A DNA stretch of 64,000 nucleotides, from contig DCYG01000007.1 in NCBI GenBank assembly GCA_002331025.1, positions 83,298 through 147,297 of the forward strand, given 5' to 3'. Position 1 is the first letter of the stretch. Each line of letters opens with the position of its first letter. Below the pieces are notes generated by a model that saw nothing but the letters and a program-made list of their open reading frames with translations, was not told the origin of the DNA and ran no database searches. The stretch is from Firmicutes bacterium UBA2116. GTDB taxonomy: Bacteria > Bacillota > Clostridia > Tissierellales > Sedimentibacteraceae. The translations under genes and the position numbers were made by a program. Below are positions 25,535 through 33,740 of the stretch, one piece after another.

Positions 25535-25924
25535 CTACTTAACAATTCTATAAGGCCAGGAGTTTATACCTCCAAAATCATATACATTTGTATAACCCAT
25601 CCTGATTAAATCCTTCGATGCAGTTGCACTTCTGTTTCCGCTCCTGCAATATATCAGAATTTTAGCATCCTTGTCAGGAAGAATTTCCTCTGCCTTATCA
25701 GCAATTTCAGTAACCGGCAACAACACTGCATTTTCAATATGTCCGCTGTCATATTCCTCTTGAGTCCTCACATCAAGTATAATTACGTCCTCGCTGTCGA
25801 TTATGGCTTTTGCTTCTTCTGCATTGATTTTTTTGTATTCGGTATTATTATCTATATTATTGGAGATATTACAACCCGTTAAAGCTATTGTTGATATCAA
25901 AAGCATTATCAAAAATCCTTTCAT
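25535..25924 (-). CDS. rhodanese-domain lipoprotein
   Basis: Exported lipoprotein of 129 residues: a lipoprotein signal peptide MKGFLIMLLIS...LTGC with Cys 17 as the lipidated residue, then a single rhodanese domain with the active-site loop YCRSGNRSATAS near 95-106 and DVRTQEEYDSGHIENA near 55-70. ATG at 25924 has AAAGGA at the correct distance; an upstream GTG does not. Such proteins may handle persulfide or thiosulfate sulfur outside the membrane. No partner gene lies beside it. Confidence 0.9.
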   Translation of the reverse strand: MKGFLIMLLISTIALTGCNISNNIDNNTEYKKINAEEAKAIIDSEDVIILDVRTQEEYDSGHIENAVLLPVTEIADKAEEILPDKDAKILIYCRSGNRSATASKDLIRMGYTNVYDFGGINSWPYRIVK

Positions 25925-26122
25925 TATGTTTTCCTTTCTCACATCTGCAAAATTATTATGATTAATTATACCCTGAAGTATTCAAATTAAACAATTGTAA
26001 AGCTTAACACCTATAAAGATAAGATAGAAAGGGAGACTTAGAAATTTTAAGCAAAATAAAATTGAAAATTACATTTTATATGATAGAATAAAAATAAAAA
26101 ACTAAAGAGAAGAGAGGTTAAT

Positions 26123-26449
26123 ATGCCGGCATTAAGATTAAAAGCAATAGATGGGAAAAAAGCTTTAACTATAAGCAGGCAGCTGATTGATGAGCTGCAG
26201 GAGTTGATTCAGTGTCCAAGAGATTATTTTAGTATTGAATTAGTGCAATCAAAATTTATCATGGATGGGAAATTCGTTGGAGGTCCTCAAATGGTAGATG
26301 TTTTATGGTTTGACAGAGGACAAGATGTCCAGGATAAAGCAGCAAAGATAATTACTAAACATATCAGCACAATAGGATATAAAAATGTTGATGTAATATT
26401 CCATTCTCTTGAACATAGCAAATATTATGAAAACGGGGAACATTTTTAG
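26123..26449 (+). CDS. DUF1904 / tautomerase-like protein
   Basis: Small protein of 108 residues matching the DUF1904 family, distant tautomerase/MIF-superfamily members. Removal of Met would expose Pro (MPALRLKAID), the residue used as catalytic base in tautomerases. The pattern ISRQLIDELQELIQCPRDYFSIELV near 18-42 and GGPQMVDVLWFDR near 56-68 fits the family. AGAGAGG lies upstream of the ATG. Activity and substrate are unknown, and it appears monocistronic. Confidence 0.8.
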   Translation: MPALRLKAIDGKKALTISRQLIDELQELIQCPRDYFSIELVQSKFIMDGKFVGGPQMVDVLWFDRGQDVQDKAAKIITKHISTIGYKNVDVIFHSLEHSKYYENGEHF

Positions 26450-26532
26450 AAATTAATCGTTGAATGACGGTCAATAATTTTTAAAGCTTTTTAAAAGAGA
26501 GGAATAAATATTAAGGAGGCTTAAAGCGAAAC

Positions 26533-27369
26533 ATGGAATTTGAGAAATCGGTAATTGATTTAATCAAAGAAAGAAAATCTACAAGAACTTATGAGGTTAG
26601 AGCCTTAGAAGAGGGAGATTTAAGGAAACTTAATGCTTACTTAGATAAATTAAATAATGAAAATGAAATAAAAGCAAGATTTAAGATTGTTTCAAGCTTG
26701 GGGTCAGGTAAAGATGAACCCAAGAAATTAGGAACGTATGGATTTATTCAAGGAGCTAGTTCTTATGTTATAGGAATTATGGATAAGGATGAGAATGCTG
26801 CTTTTGATTTTGGATATTTATTTGAAAAAATAGTTCTGTTTGCTGCTGATTTAGGTATACAGACCTGTTGGCTGGGAGGAACATTCAGCAAGGAGAATTT
26901 TCAAGAAATTTCCGAATTAAATGAAAATGAATTTATACCTATTATATCCCCGGTTGGGTATAAAAAAGATAAGAGGCGTATTTTTGAAATTACAATGAGA
27001 GCAACGGTTGGTGCCGATAAAAGAAAAACATGGAGCGAACTGTTTTTTAATAAGAATATGCAGCCGTTAAACGAAAAGGATGATAGTGAATTCAAGCCGG
27101 CCCTTGAAATGGTAAGGTTGGGTCCTTCAGCTTCTAATAAGCAGCCATGGAGAATTATTAAAGATGAAAATATGTTTCATTTCTTTCTTTGCAGGACTAA
27201 AGGCTATGGTGCAGCAGGTTATGACCTGCAATTAAATGATATAGGCATAGCAAAATGTCACTTTGATTTAACATTGAAAGAGAAGGGTATAAACGGGAGT
27301 TGGATAGAATTAAAGAAGGTTGATGCGCATAATGATTGGGAGTATGTATCTACTTGGACAAAATTGTAA
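26533..27369 (+). CDS. nitroreductase-family protein (TM1586-type)
   Basis: FMN-dependent nitroreductase-like protein of 278 residues. N-terminal IKERKSTRTYE near 10-20 is the FMN phosphate-binding start, IQTCWLGGTFS near 116-126 the central motif, and MVRLGPSASNKQPWR near 194-208 the second conserved FMN site. The length fits the putative TM nitroreductase subfamily. GGAGG lies 13 bases from the ATG, longer than usual, so translation may be moderate. The electron acceptor is unknown. Confidence 0.88.
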   Translation: MEFEKSVIDLIKERKSTRTYEVRALEEGDLRKLNAYLDKLNNENEIKARFKIVSSLGSGKDEPKKLGTYGFIQGASSYVIGIMDKDENAAFDFGYLFEKIVLFAADLGIQTCWLGGTFSKENFQEISELNENEFIPIISPVGYKKDKRRIFEITMRATVGADKRKTWSELFFNKNMQPLNEKDDSEFKPALEMVRLGPSASNKQPWRIIKDENMFHFFLCRTKGYGAAGYDLQLNDIGIAKCHFDLTLKEKGINGSWIELKKVDAHNDWEYVSTWTKL

Positions 27370-27385
27370 TAGTTACATTAAGCCT

Positions 27386-27423
27386 GAAGACGGTTCTGTT
27401 GCTTATTAAACAGAACCGTCTTC
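27386..27423. terminator. bidirectional terminator between nitroreductase and mgsA
   Basis: A perfect 15-bp inverted repeat, GAAGACGGTTCTGTT at 27386-27400 with its complement at 27409-27423. The right arm overlaps the last codons of the convergent mgsA gene. Confidence 0.8.
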
Positions 27424-27843
27424 AGATTTTTCCCTGATATACTCTGTATCCATATAGCTGGAATTAAGCAGAAAATCTGCCGTTGATACGTTTGTGGCTA
27501 CCGGTATGTCGTAAAGCACGGCTATTCTTAACAGTGCCTTTACGTCAGGATCATGGGGTTGTGATGATAAAGGATCCCAGAAGAAAATCATGAAATCAAT
27601 CTTACCTTCTACTATGGAAGCCCCGATCTGCTGGTCACCACCTAATGGACCGCTTTCAAATGCCATTATAGGAAGAGACGTTTCTTCAACTATCATTCTT
27701 ACCGTAGTGCCTGTTCCGCACAGAAAATGCTTTGACAGTATATCTTTATTTTCTTTTACCCATTTCAGGAGTTGAACCTTTTTTCCGTCATGGGCTATTA
27801 ACGCAATATTTTTTTGTTTTTTTATATCGTTTAGTTTTCTCAT
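27406..27843 (-). CDS. mgsA: methylglyoxal synthase
   Basis: Converts dihydroxyacetone phosphate to methylglyoxal and phosphate, a bypass of lower glycolysis under phosphate limitation. The 145 residues are standard. Key segments: LIAHDGKK near 15-22, CGTGTTVRMI near 42-51, FESGPLGGDQQIGA near 62-75 with the catalytic Asp, and FFWDPLSSQPHDPDVKAL near 86-103. It is the last gene of a three-gene operon with a metallophosphoesterase and an unrecognised protein, 10 bases after the latter. Confidence 0.96.
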   Translation of the reverse strand: MRKLNDIKKQKNIALIAHDGKKVQLLKWVKENKDILSKHFLCGTGTTVRMIVEETSLPIMAFESGPLGGDQQIGASIVEGKIDFMIFFWDPLSSQPHDPDVKALLRIAVLYDIPVATNVSTADFLLNSSYMDTEYIREKSEDGSV

Positions 27844-27853
27844 AGGATACCTG

Positions 27854-28843
27854 CTATTGAAGAAGTGATTTTTCCATTGATTCCAAGGCTTTAATATCTT
27901 CTGGTTTTAGCTTTTCATACAAGTCCTTTCTATAAGCGGTAGCTTCCTCAGGTTTGTGTATTTTTGCCTTAGCCTTGATGACATCAGACCAGTGAATTTT
28001 CTTATTCTTATAATATAAGTCAAAGTCAACTAACCTTTTACCATCAATTGTATATTCTAATGCCATTAGAATCTTTTTAACCTCCAGTGGTGTAAAAAAT
28101 GTAAATAATCGTACTTGGTAGGTTAATACTGAGTAAAGCAGCACGGCATAATCTTTAGTCCAGCTTTCACCTAAAGTCATACCTATTTCTAACTTTGAAA
28201 GCACGAACATTAATCTGTCATAATTCTCTTTATATTTACCTGTGGAATCATATATATTAATTCTAAGCTCATACCATTGCTTATCATCCAAACTTTGGGT
28301 GATAAGCTTCAGACCCTCTAAACGCAGTTGTTCTTGAACTTCTCTGATCGGTTGAGGGATTAATAACTTAGTCTCCAGAAGTTCGTCAACCGGACCGATA
28401 AGTACTTCGTTTGTGAAGGAAATAATAGTATCATCCTTTTCACCCAAGCCAATTCCGTCAACTAAATCAACCTCTTTACCGTCAAAAATTTCCTTAAGCT
28501 TTTCAATAAGCTTGTGTCCATCACCGGGTATACGCATAATTACTGATGCCGGTCCCATGTCAACCCTATGTACAAGATTACATGCATGACTATTGATAAT
28601 TGAAGAGAGTACAATAGTTGAAGCATCATTGATAAGAATAATTTTTTTTGCATCTTCTACATATGTTTTTTTATGATTGATATCTGTTATGAAGCAAAGG
28701 GTACTATATTCTGATGCTATTTTAACTCCCCGCTTGTAGTCCGTAACCTCACCATTTAGATTTGTTTCTAAAAAGTTTGTAACCTCATCAATCTTTTCGC
28801 TTCTGATAAACAAATAACGTGGTCCCATTCTGAATAATAGCAT
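27854..28843 (-). CDS. conserved-looking protein of unknown function between phosphoesterase and mgsA
   Basis: Soluble protein of 329 residues without signal peptide or membrane segments; I do not recognise the family. The N-terminal 80 residues have an alternating alpha/beta pattern (YLFIRSEKIDEVTNFLETNL). A G-rich loop RIPGDGHK lies near 105, DGIGLGEKDD near 130-139, and the C-terminal 150 residues are helical and aromatic-rich, ending in a charged helix. AAGGAG precedes the ATG. It sits 15 bases after the phosphoesterase and 10 before mgsA, so it is cotranscribed with both. Codon use looks like its neighbours. Confidence 0.75.
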   Translation of the reverse strand: MLLFRMGPRYLFIRSEKIDEVTNFLETNLNGEVTDYKRGVKIASEYSTLCFITDINHKKTYVEDAKKIILINDASTIVLSSIINSHACNLVHRVDMGPASVIMRIPGDGHKLIEKLKEIFDGKEVDLVDGIGLGEKDDTIISFTNEVLIGPVDELLETKLLIPQPIREVQEQLRLEGLKLITQSLDDKQWYELRINIYDSTGKYKENYDRLMFVLSKLEIGMTLGESWTKDYAVLLYSVLTYQVRLFTFFTPLEVKKILMALEYTIDGKRLVDFDLYYKNKKIHWSDVIKAKAKIHKPEEATAYRKDLYEKLKPEDIKALESMEKSLLQ

Positions 28844-28858
28844 AAGATATCTCCTTCC

Positions 28859-29491
28859 TCATAATCCGATTCTTTTTAACTTCATACCTCTTGAATTGTT
28901 TGTACCTATAGGATATTCCAAATGAAATACATTTTTATTCGACAAATCAATTATATTGATATTCAATAATCCGTTAAGTCCAATTGTCCCTTCTTCATTA
29001 TAATGAACAGGCTCAAAGCTGTGACCATAAAGATTAAAGTCAATATTATTATATGGATTTTCCTTGTAATAATGACCGACTGAGATGTTAAAACCATTGA
29101 TTGTCAATACACCATCATCTTCCAGTATTGTACCCTGCCCAGTTAATTGACTGACGGTTTTATAATCATCATGGTTACCCATTATATAATAGATTTTTAC
29201 AAATTTATTCTTTTCTAACCCTTCAATAAGTTTTGTGACACCCTTATCGTAGCAGTCAATCCGGTTTTTATAAACCCCCAGCTTGATATTATCCGCCATA
29301 TCGCCGGTATGTATAATATATTGAGGCTTAAGGACATCAACGATTCTAAAAATATAATTATAAACATCTACAGGGGTATCACTTATATGCAATAATATAG
29401 GTCCTTTTATATTTTTCAACAGTTCTTTTGATATATAAGGATAGTTAAATAAGGATAACAATCCTACATAGGCATTCTTAAGGTTTTTCAT
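28859..29491 (-). CDS. calcineurin-like metallophosphoesterase
   Basis: Metallophosphoesterase of about 210 residues. Ligand motifs: LHISDTP near 30-36 (D..H pattern), IHTGDMAD near 56-63, YIMGNHDD near 101-108 and LYGHSFEPVHY near 155-165, giving a near-complete dinuclear metal site, although the first motif reads HISD rather than the usual DxH. ATG at 29491 has GGAGGA 7 bases upstream; an in-frame TTG at 29506 overlaps that site. It is the first gene of the operon leading to mgsA. Substrate unknown; nucleotide or phosphodiester hydrolysis is likely. Confidence 0.85.
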   Translation of the reverse strand: MKNLKNAYVGLLSLFNYPYISKELLKNIKGPILLHISDTPVDVYNYIFRIVDVLKPQYIIHTGDMADNIKLGVYKNRIDCYDKGVTKLIEGLEKNKFVKIYYIMGNHDDYKTVSQLTGQGTILEDDGVLTINGFNISVGHYYKENPYNNIDFNLYGHSFEPVHYNEEGTIGLNGLLNINIIDLSNKNVFHLEYPIGTNNSRGMKLKRIGL

Positions 29492-29591
29492 GTAATTTTC
29501 CTCCAAGCATTGCTATGGTATGCCTTTTTATTTAATATTATTATATATAATCTTTTTAATTAAAGCAAGAAAGTAACTTTTTCATATTTTT

Positions 29592-29620
29592 TTGATTAAG
29601 AAATATATTTCGGGTATAAG
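29592..29620 (+). promoter_or_regulatory. sigma-A promoter of the second oxidoreductase
   Basis: TTGATT (29592-29597), 17 bases, TATAAG (29615-29620) with GGG before the -10. The architecture matches the promoter at 16925-16953 of the paralogous gene. Confidence 0.6.
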
Positions 29621-29652
29621 CATTATATAATATTTAAAAGGAGAGTGATGCG

Positions 29653-30651
29653 ATGAAAGCAATGGTAATAAATAAATTTGGGGGACCCGAAGTATTTGAG
29701 CTGGTTGATATGCCCAAACCGGAGTTAAAGCCCGGATACGTTTTGGTAAGAGTTATGGCAAGCAGTTTAAACCCATTTGAGGTAAAGCTGAGGTCAGGAC
29801 TTTTACCTGAGATTACTCCACCGTTTCCTGCTATATTAAATGCGGATTTTTCGGGGATAGTTATTAAGAATGGGGAAAACGTTGAACTGTACAGACCGGG
29901 AGATGAAGTTTTTGGGTTCATAGGCGGTTTGTTAGATGAAAGTGGAGCTCTTACAGAATATGCTATAGTTGACGAAGAGCTTTTATGCATGAAGCCGAAT
30001 AATGTGGATTTTAAAACTGCGGCATTATTTCCGTTGGTAGGCATCACCGCATATCGGGCAATTATGGAAAAGTCCAACATCAAGCCCAATGATAAGGTTC
30101 TGATTCACGGAGCGGCAGGCGGAGTAGGTCATATGGCGGTCCAATTTGCAAAAATGTTGAATGCTGCGGTTTATGCCACAGTTTCAAGTGATGAAAAAGC
30201 AGAAATTGCTGAACATCTTGGAGCAGACTATGTTATAAATTATAAGAAAGTAAGTGTGGAGCAATATGTGAAGGAATTCACAGACGGGAAGGGGTTTGAT
30301 GTAGTTTTTGATACTATAGGTTGTGAAAATCTGATCAACAGCTTTAAGGCAGTAAAACCTGAAGGTCTTGTGCTAACAACCAATTCGAGAGTTTCCTTAG
30401 ATTTAACCCTGATTCATCACAAGTCAATAACATTTAAAACAATTTATATTGTATTACCGATTGTAAACAATGAACACCGATATGAAATAGGAAATACATT
30501 AAATGAAATCAAAAAGCTTATTGAGACGGGGGATTTAACTATTTATAGGGACGAAAATGAATTTTCCTTTTCGGAAATAGCTAAAGCTCACCAATACTAT
30601 CAGGACGGAAACACTACAGCTAAAATTTCTTTAATAAACGATTTGATTTAA
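29653..30651 (+). CDS. zinc-type alcohol dehydrogenase-like NADP-dependent quinone oxidoreductase (paralogue 2)
   Basis: Protein of 332 residues, collinear with and closely similar to the product at 16986 from the first residue (MKAMVINK) to the last (ISLINDLI). The cofactor motif HGAAGGVGHMAVQFAK lies near 150-165. The shared upstream layout (spaced promoter, purine-rich ribosome site, same start position) shows that the duplication included the regulatory region. It is monocistronic with a strong terminator. A different substrate range from paralogue 1 is possible, but both lack a structural zinc cluster. Confidence 0.9.
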   Translation: MKAMVINKFGGPEVFELVDMPKPELKPGYVLVRVMASSLNPFEVKLRSGLLPEITPPFPAILNADFSGIVIKNGENVELYRPGDEVFGFIGGLLDESGALTEYAIVDEELLCMKPNNVDFKTAALFPLVGITAYRAIMEKSNIKPNDKVLIHGAAGGVGHMAVQFAKMLNAAVYATVSSDEKAEIAEHLGADYVINYKKVSVEQYVKEFTDGKGFDVVFDTIGCENLINSFKAVKPEGLVLTTNSRVSLDLTLIHHKSITFKTIYIVLPIVNNEHRYEIGNTLNEIKKLIETGDLTIYRDENEFSFSEIAKAHQYYQDGNTTAKISLINDLI

Positions 30652-30693
30652 AAAGGATTTTTCAGAAAAATATTTGTAATTAAGCATTATAAT

Positions 30694-30730
30694 AAAACCC
30701 TGCAGCATTTACTGCAGGGTTTTATTTTTT
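30694..30730 (+). terminator. intrinsic terminator
   Basis: AAAACCCTGCAG (30694-30705) pairs perfectly with CTGCAGGGTTTT (30712-30723), followed by ATTTTTT. Confidence 0.92.
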
Positions 30731-30757
30731 TATAAACATCCTTATATCAATAAAATA

Positions 30758-30809
30758 TTATCGTAAAACGATAAATAATTATTGACTTATATAAAAAACT
30801 TGATATAAT
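30758..30809 (+). promoter_or_regulatory. promoter with adjacent palindromic operator for the DUF2975/HTH operon
   Basis: TTGACT (30782-30787), a 16-base spacer and TATAAT (30804-30809) make a good sigma-A promoter. Just upstream, TTATCG-TAAAA-CGATAA (30758-30774) is a perfect 6-bp inverted repeat. The operon encodes a small Xre-type regulator that may bind it. Confidence 0.65.
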
Positions 30810-30837
30810 TATGATTATAAATAACTAGGAGGCAGTT

Positions 30838-31290
30838 ATGTATCAGAAGAGCGTCATTCATTATATGACAAAAATTTGTATTGATATTTTATTTTTCGCA
30901 GGAATTATATGCTGTGCTTATATTCCGTTTTCATCAAGGTTATTATGGAATTATTATGGCGTAGAAAATCAAACGGAATTATTTGTTAAGGTAATATTAC
31001 TGTGTTCAGGAATTTGCTGCGTATATATTTTATGGCAGCTGAAAGTGATATTTAAAACCTTATTGGAAGGCAATCCATTTATTCATGCTAATGTTGCGTG
31101 CCTTAGAAAAATATCTATGTCTTGCTTGGTTATATCGATTATTTACTTAGTTAAAATGATTTTTATGCCTACTATTTCTACTATAGTTATAATTTCAATA
31201 TTTATTGTCGGATGTCTGTTGTGTTTAACTTTAAAGGATTTGTTCAAACAATCCATTTACTACAAAGATGAAAATGATTTAACGGTGTAG
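30838..31290 (+). CDS. DUF2975-family membrane protein
   Basis: Membrane protein of 150 residues with four hydrophobic segments (about 12-30, 48-68, 90-108, 115-135). The central GNPFIHANVACLRKIS near 80-95 is the DUF2975 hallmark. Such proteins are almost always paired with a small YozG-like helix-turn-helix regulator, as here, where that gene follows after 11 bases. The membrane protein may sequester or tune the regulator; this is inference. AGGAGG precedes the ATG. Confidence 0.85.
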   Translation: MYQKSVIHYMTKICIDILFFAGIICCAYIPFSSRLLWNYYGVENQTELFVKVILLCSGICCVYILWQLKVIFKTLLEGNPFIHANVACLRKISMSCLVISIIYLVKMIFMPTISTIVIISIFIVGCLLCLTLKDLFKQSIYYKDENDLTV

Positions 31291-31301
31291 GGGGTATTGT
31301 T

Positions 31302-31532
31302 ATGGCAATTATAATACAGCTTGATGTAATGATGGCTAAGAGAAAAATAGGACTTATGGAGTTAGCTGAGAAAATAAATATAACACCGGCAAATCTTTCA
31401 ATATTGAAAAATAATAAAGCAAAAGCGATTCGTTTATCAACATTGGATGAAATATGTAAGGCATTGAATTGTCAACCGGGTGATATTATAGAATATGTGG
31501 AGGATATTGATGGAAAACAGAACGAGGATTAA
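31302..31532 (+). CDS. small Cro/CI-type (YozG-like) transcriptional regulator
   Basis: Xre-family DNA-binding protein of 76 residues that is nearly all helix-turn-helix: MAKRKIGLMELAEKINITP near 10-28 and NLSILKNNKAKAIRLSTLDE near 30-49, then the typical CKALNCQPGDIIEYV. It lies between the DUF2975 and DUF4173-like genes, overlapping the latter by 23 bases. Its probable operator is the inverted repeat at 30758-30774 in its own promoter. Confidence 0.9.
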   Translation: MAIIIQLDVMMAKRKIGLMELAEKINITPANLSILKNNKAKAIRLSTLDEICKALNCQPGDIIEYVEDIDGKQNED

Positions 31533-33009
31533 CTTGCTGTTATATGCAGCTTTATCTGCAATTACATTTATTTTTTTGATAATGACTTCTAATCCTGGAA
31601 TCAGTATACCCTTGTTTTTCTTAATTCAGCTTGCGGCTGTTTATTTTGTAATAAGAAACAGGGGAGAAGTAAAAAATTTCAGGGGTATTTTGTGGATGGT
31701 TCCAATTTTCATTATATCTCTGAATAGATTTATAAGTGCGAGCAGCTTGTGGGCACCGATTAATTTTTTGGTAATTGTTGGTTTATACAGCGTTATGATA
31801 CTGATGCTGAAGGGAAATTTGATTATAAATAAGTTGAATTTAAAAGGAATATTATTGGTTATACTGAACGTTTTTGCACCTATAATTCATTTTATAACAC
31901 CCTTCAGGTGGATTGCGGAAAGGTCTAAGGATACAGAAAGAACCTTGATTATAAAAAGAATTCTGATTGGTATTTTAATATCGGTGCCAAGTGTATTGTT
32001 TCTTGTGTTTATGCTTTCTTCCGCTGATATGATATTCAAAAATAATTTTGACAGTTACCTGATATGGATAGAAAAAGTATTTGAAGCTTTTAATTTTTTC
32101 AACTTGATAGTGGGAACAATAGCAGGTTTGTATTTATTCGGTCATTTATATTCGGTATTTGAAGAAAAAGATAATGGTATAGAAAATATAATAACTTTGA
32201 ATTCCAATCCTTTTAAGGTTAAAGGGGATATTATAATTTTAAATATTTTATTGGTTTCAATATTGTTCATATATACAATATTCATGGTTATACAATTCAG
32301 ATATTTATTTTCAGCCGGTGAGCTGCCAGACGGCTTAAATTATGCAGAATATGCAAGGCGCGGATTTTTTGAATTGGTATTTTTAAGTGTGCTTAATATC
32401 GGCTTGATATTATTGATTACATATTTGCTTAAGGATAAAATATACATTGAAAAGAACAAGTGGGCAATAGGTACTAAAATGATGTTGATTTATTTGTGTA
32501 TAATAACCGGTACACTGTTAATTTCTTCTTATTACAGGATGTCTCTTTATGATGGGGCATACGGCTTTACGAGGTTAAGAATTTTAGTTTATTTATTCTT
32601 ATTCTTCGAAGCTGTCGGGTTAATATCAACACTGATTTACATACTGAAACATAACTTTAATTTATTGTTTGTATATGCGGTTATAGGAATCGGATTTTAT
32701 TTAACTATTAACATAGTCAAAATAGACACCGTAATTGCTAAAAGAAATATAGATATGTATTTATCGGGTCAGACCGAATCATTGGATATGGATTATCTTA
32801 CAAGCTTGTCTGTTGATGCTGCTCCCGAAATTATAAGGCTGGTTGATGCTGATATTAAATTTGTAATAAAACATAAAGCGAGAAATTATCTTCGAGATAA
32901 ATATGAGCACCTCAGCAATCAGGAATATAACTGGCAGAGCTATAATCTGTCTGTGGATAAGGCTAAGAAGCTTTTGGAAGGGAATAAGGAAAAATTGTTG
33001 TTGAAGTAG
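31510..33009 (+). CDS. DUF4173/DUF4153-like polytopic membrane protein
   Basis: Membrane protein of 499 residues with about 12 hydrophobic segments in its first 410 residues and a soluble, charged C-terminus (about 415-499). The AEYARRGFFELVFLSVLN motif near 278-295 is typical of the DUF4173 family. ATG at 31510 has GTGGAGG 6 bases upstream and starts inside the regulator gene, so translation is coupled; the earlier ATG at 31495 overlaps that site. Function is unknown; the family often accompanies DUF2975/HTH pairs. Confidence 0.85.
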   Translation: MENRTRINLLLYAALSAITFIFLIMTSNPGISIPLFFLIQLAAVYFVIRNRGEVKNFRGILWMVPIFIISLNRFISASSLWAPINFLVIVGLYSVMILMLKGNLIINKLNLKGILLVILNVFAPIIHFITPFRWIAERSKDTERTLIIKRILIGILISVPSVLFLVFMLSSADMIFKNNFDSYLIWIEKVFEAFNFFNLIVGTIAGLYLFGHLYSVFEEKDNGIENIITLNSNPFKVKGDIIILNILLVSILFIYTIFMVIQFRYLFSAGELPDGLNYAEYARRGFFELVFLSVLNIGLILLITYLLKDKIYIEKNKWAIGTKMMLIYLCIITGTLLISSYYRMSLYDGAYGFTRLRILVYLFLFFEAVGLISTLIYILKHNFNLLFVYAVIGIGFYLTINIVKIDTVIAKRNIDMYLSGQTESLDMDYLTSLSVDAAPEIIRLVDADIKFVIKHKARNYLRDKYEHLSNQEYNWQSYNLSVDKAKKLLEGNKEKLLLK

Positions 33010-33030
33010 ATGTTTAAGGGGGTATTATAT

Positions 33031-33327
33031 ATGATTAGTTTTCTTATGCTTGGGAGTTTGGTTCTCAGTTTAATTGCTTGGATATTACCTGTTGTTAGTC
33101 TTAAGAGATATGAAAAACACAACAATAGGAATGGGATTAGTTTTTTTATGAGTTTAGGTGCTTGTGCTGTCTCGTTATGTTTTCAAATTATCTATAATAA
33201 TCACTTGGTTAAAATTGGGGACTTGTCAGCTTTATTAGATACATCAGGTGCTTCAACTATGGCTTCCGTAGTTCTTCTCATTGTCACAATCATTTTAAAT
33301 ATAATTGCTTTGTTCGCAAGAGGTTGA
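33031..33327 (+). CDS. small membrane protein, unknown
   Basis: Protein of 98 residues with three hydrophobic segments (about 3-24, 40-56, 74-95), no recognised domain. ATG at 33031 has GGGGG 8-9 bases upstream; a nearer ATG at 33010 directly follows the previous stop but lacks a ribosome site. It is the last gene of the DUF2975/HTH/DUF4173 operon and ends at a strong terminator. The segment LKRYEKHNNRNGISFFMS resembles small clostridial membrane proteins next to such regulators; no function can be given. Confidence 0.75.
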   Translation: MISFLMLGSLVLSLIAWILPVVSLKRYEKHNNRNGISFFMSLGACAVSLCFQIIYNNHLVKIGDLSALLDTSGASTMASVVLLIVTIILNIIALFARG

Positions 33328-33330
33328 ATA

Positions 33331-33368
33331 ATAATAGCCACCCGTTCGGGTGGCTGTTATTATTTTTT
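33331..33368. terminator. bidirectional terminator
   Basis: ATAATAGCCACCC (33331-33343) pairs with GGGTGGCTGTTAT (33348-33360) with one G-U pair around a GTTC loop, followed by T-rich sequence; it overlaps the end of the convergent gene at 33360. Confidence 0.88.
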
Positions 33369-33719
33369 GTGACGTGTAAATGAACTGCCGGTTTTTAAGC
33401 CAAAATACGATATTATCAGAATCAGAATGAAATATACTAGGTACAGTATATTAAATTCCTTATACATATAAAACAACAGGAGAATTAAACCGGTGATGCT
33501 TAGCCATGGCAGGTACAGCATGGTTTTTATTGGTTTTATAAACCCGATAATAACACCTGATACAGCGTATACTATCAAAACTACTAAAATTGTAACTGCT
33601 CTTTCGTAAGCTGATCCGTCGGAAAAAACCGAATTAAAAACACCGAAAAATCCAATTAATGCGCCGATTACAAAGACTACGATGTAACCGATTTTGGATT
33701 TTTTATTGTTTGTGTTCAT
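33360..33719 (-). CDS. small membrane protein downstream of hflC, unknown
   Basis: Protein of 119 residues with four hydrophobic segments (about 11-28, 41-62, 70-85, 91-107), a short charged N-terminus and a basic tail. No family recognised. CAGGTGA precedes the ATG. It begins 21 bases after hflC, so it is probably the third gene of the hflK-hflC transcript and may assist or share regulation with that membrane complex; that link rests on position only. Confidence 0.75.
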   Translation of the reverse strand: MNTNNKKSKIGYIVVFVIGALIGFFGVFNSVFSDGSAYERAVTILVVLIVYAVSGVIIGFIKPIKTMLYLPWLSITGLILLLFYMYKEFNILYLVYFILILIISYFGLKTGSSFTRHKK

Positions 33720-33740
33720 TTAATCACCTGTCTTTCTATA

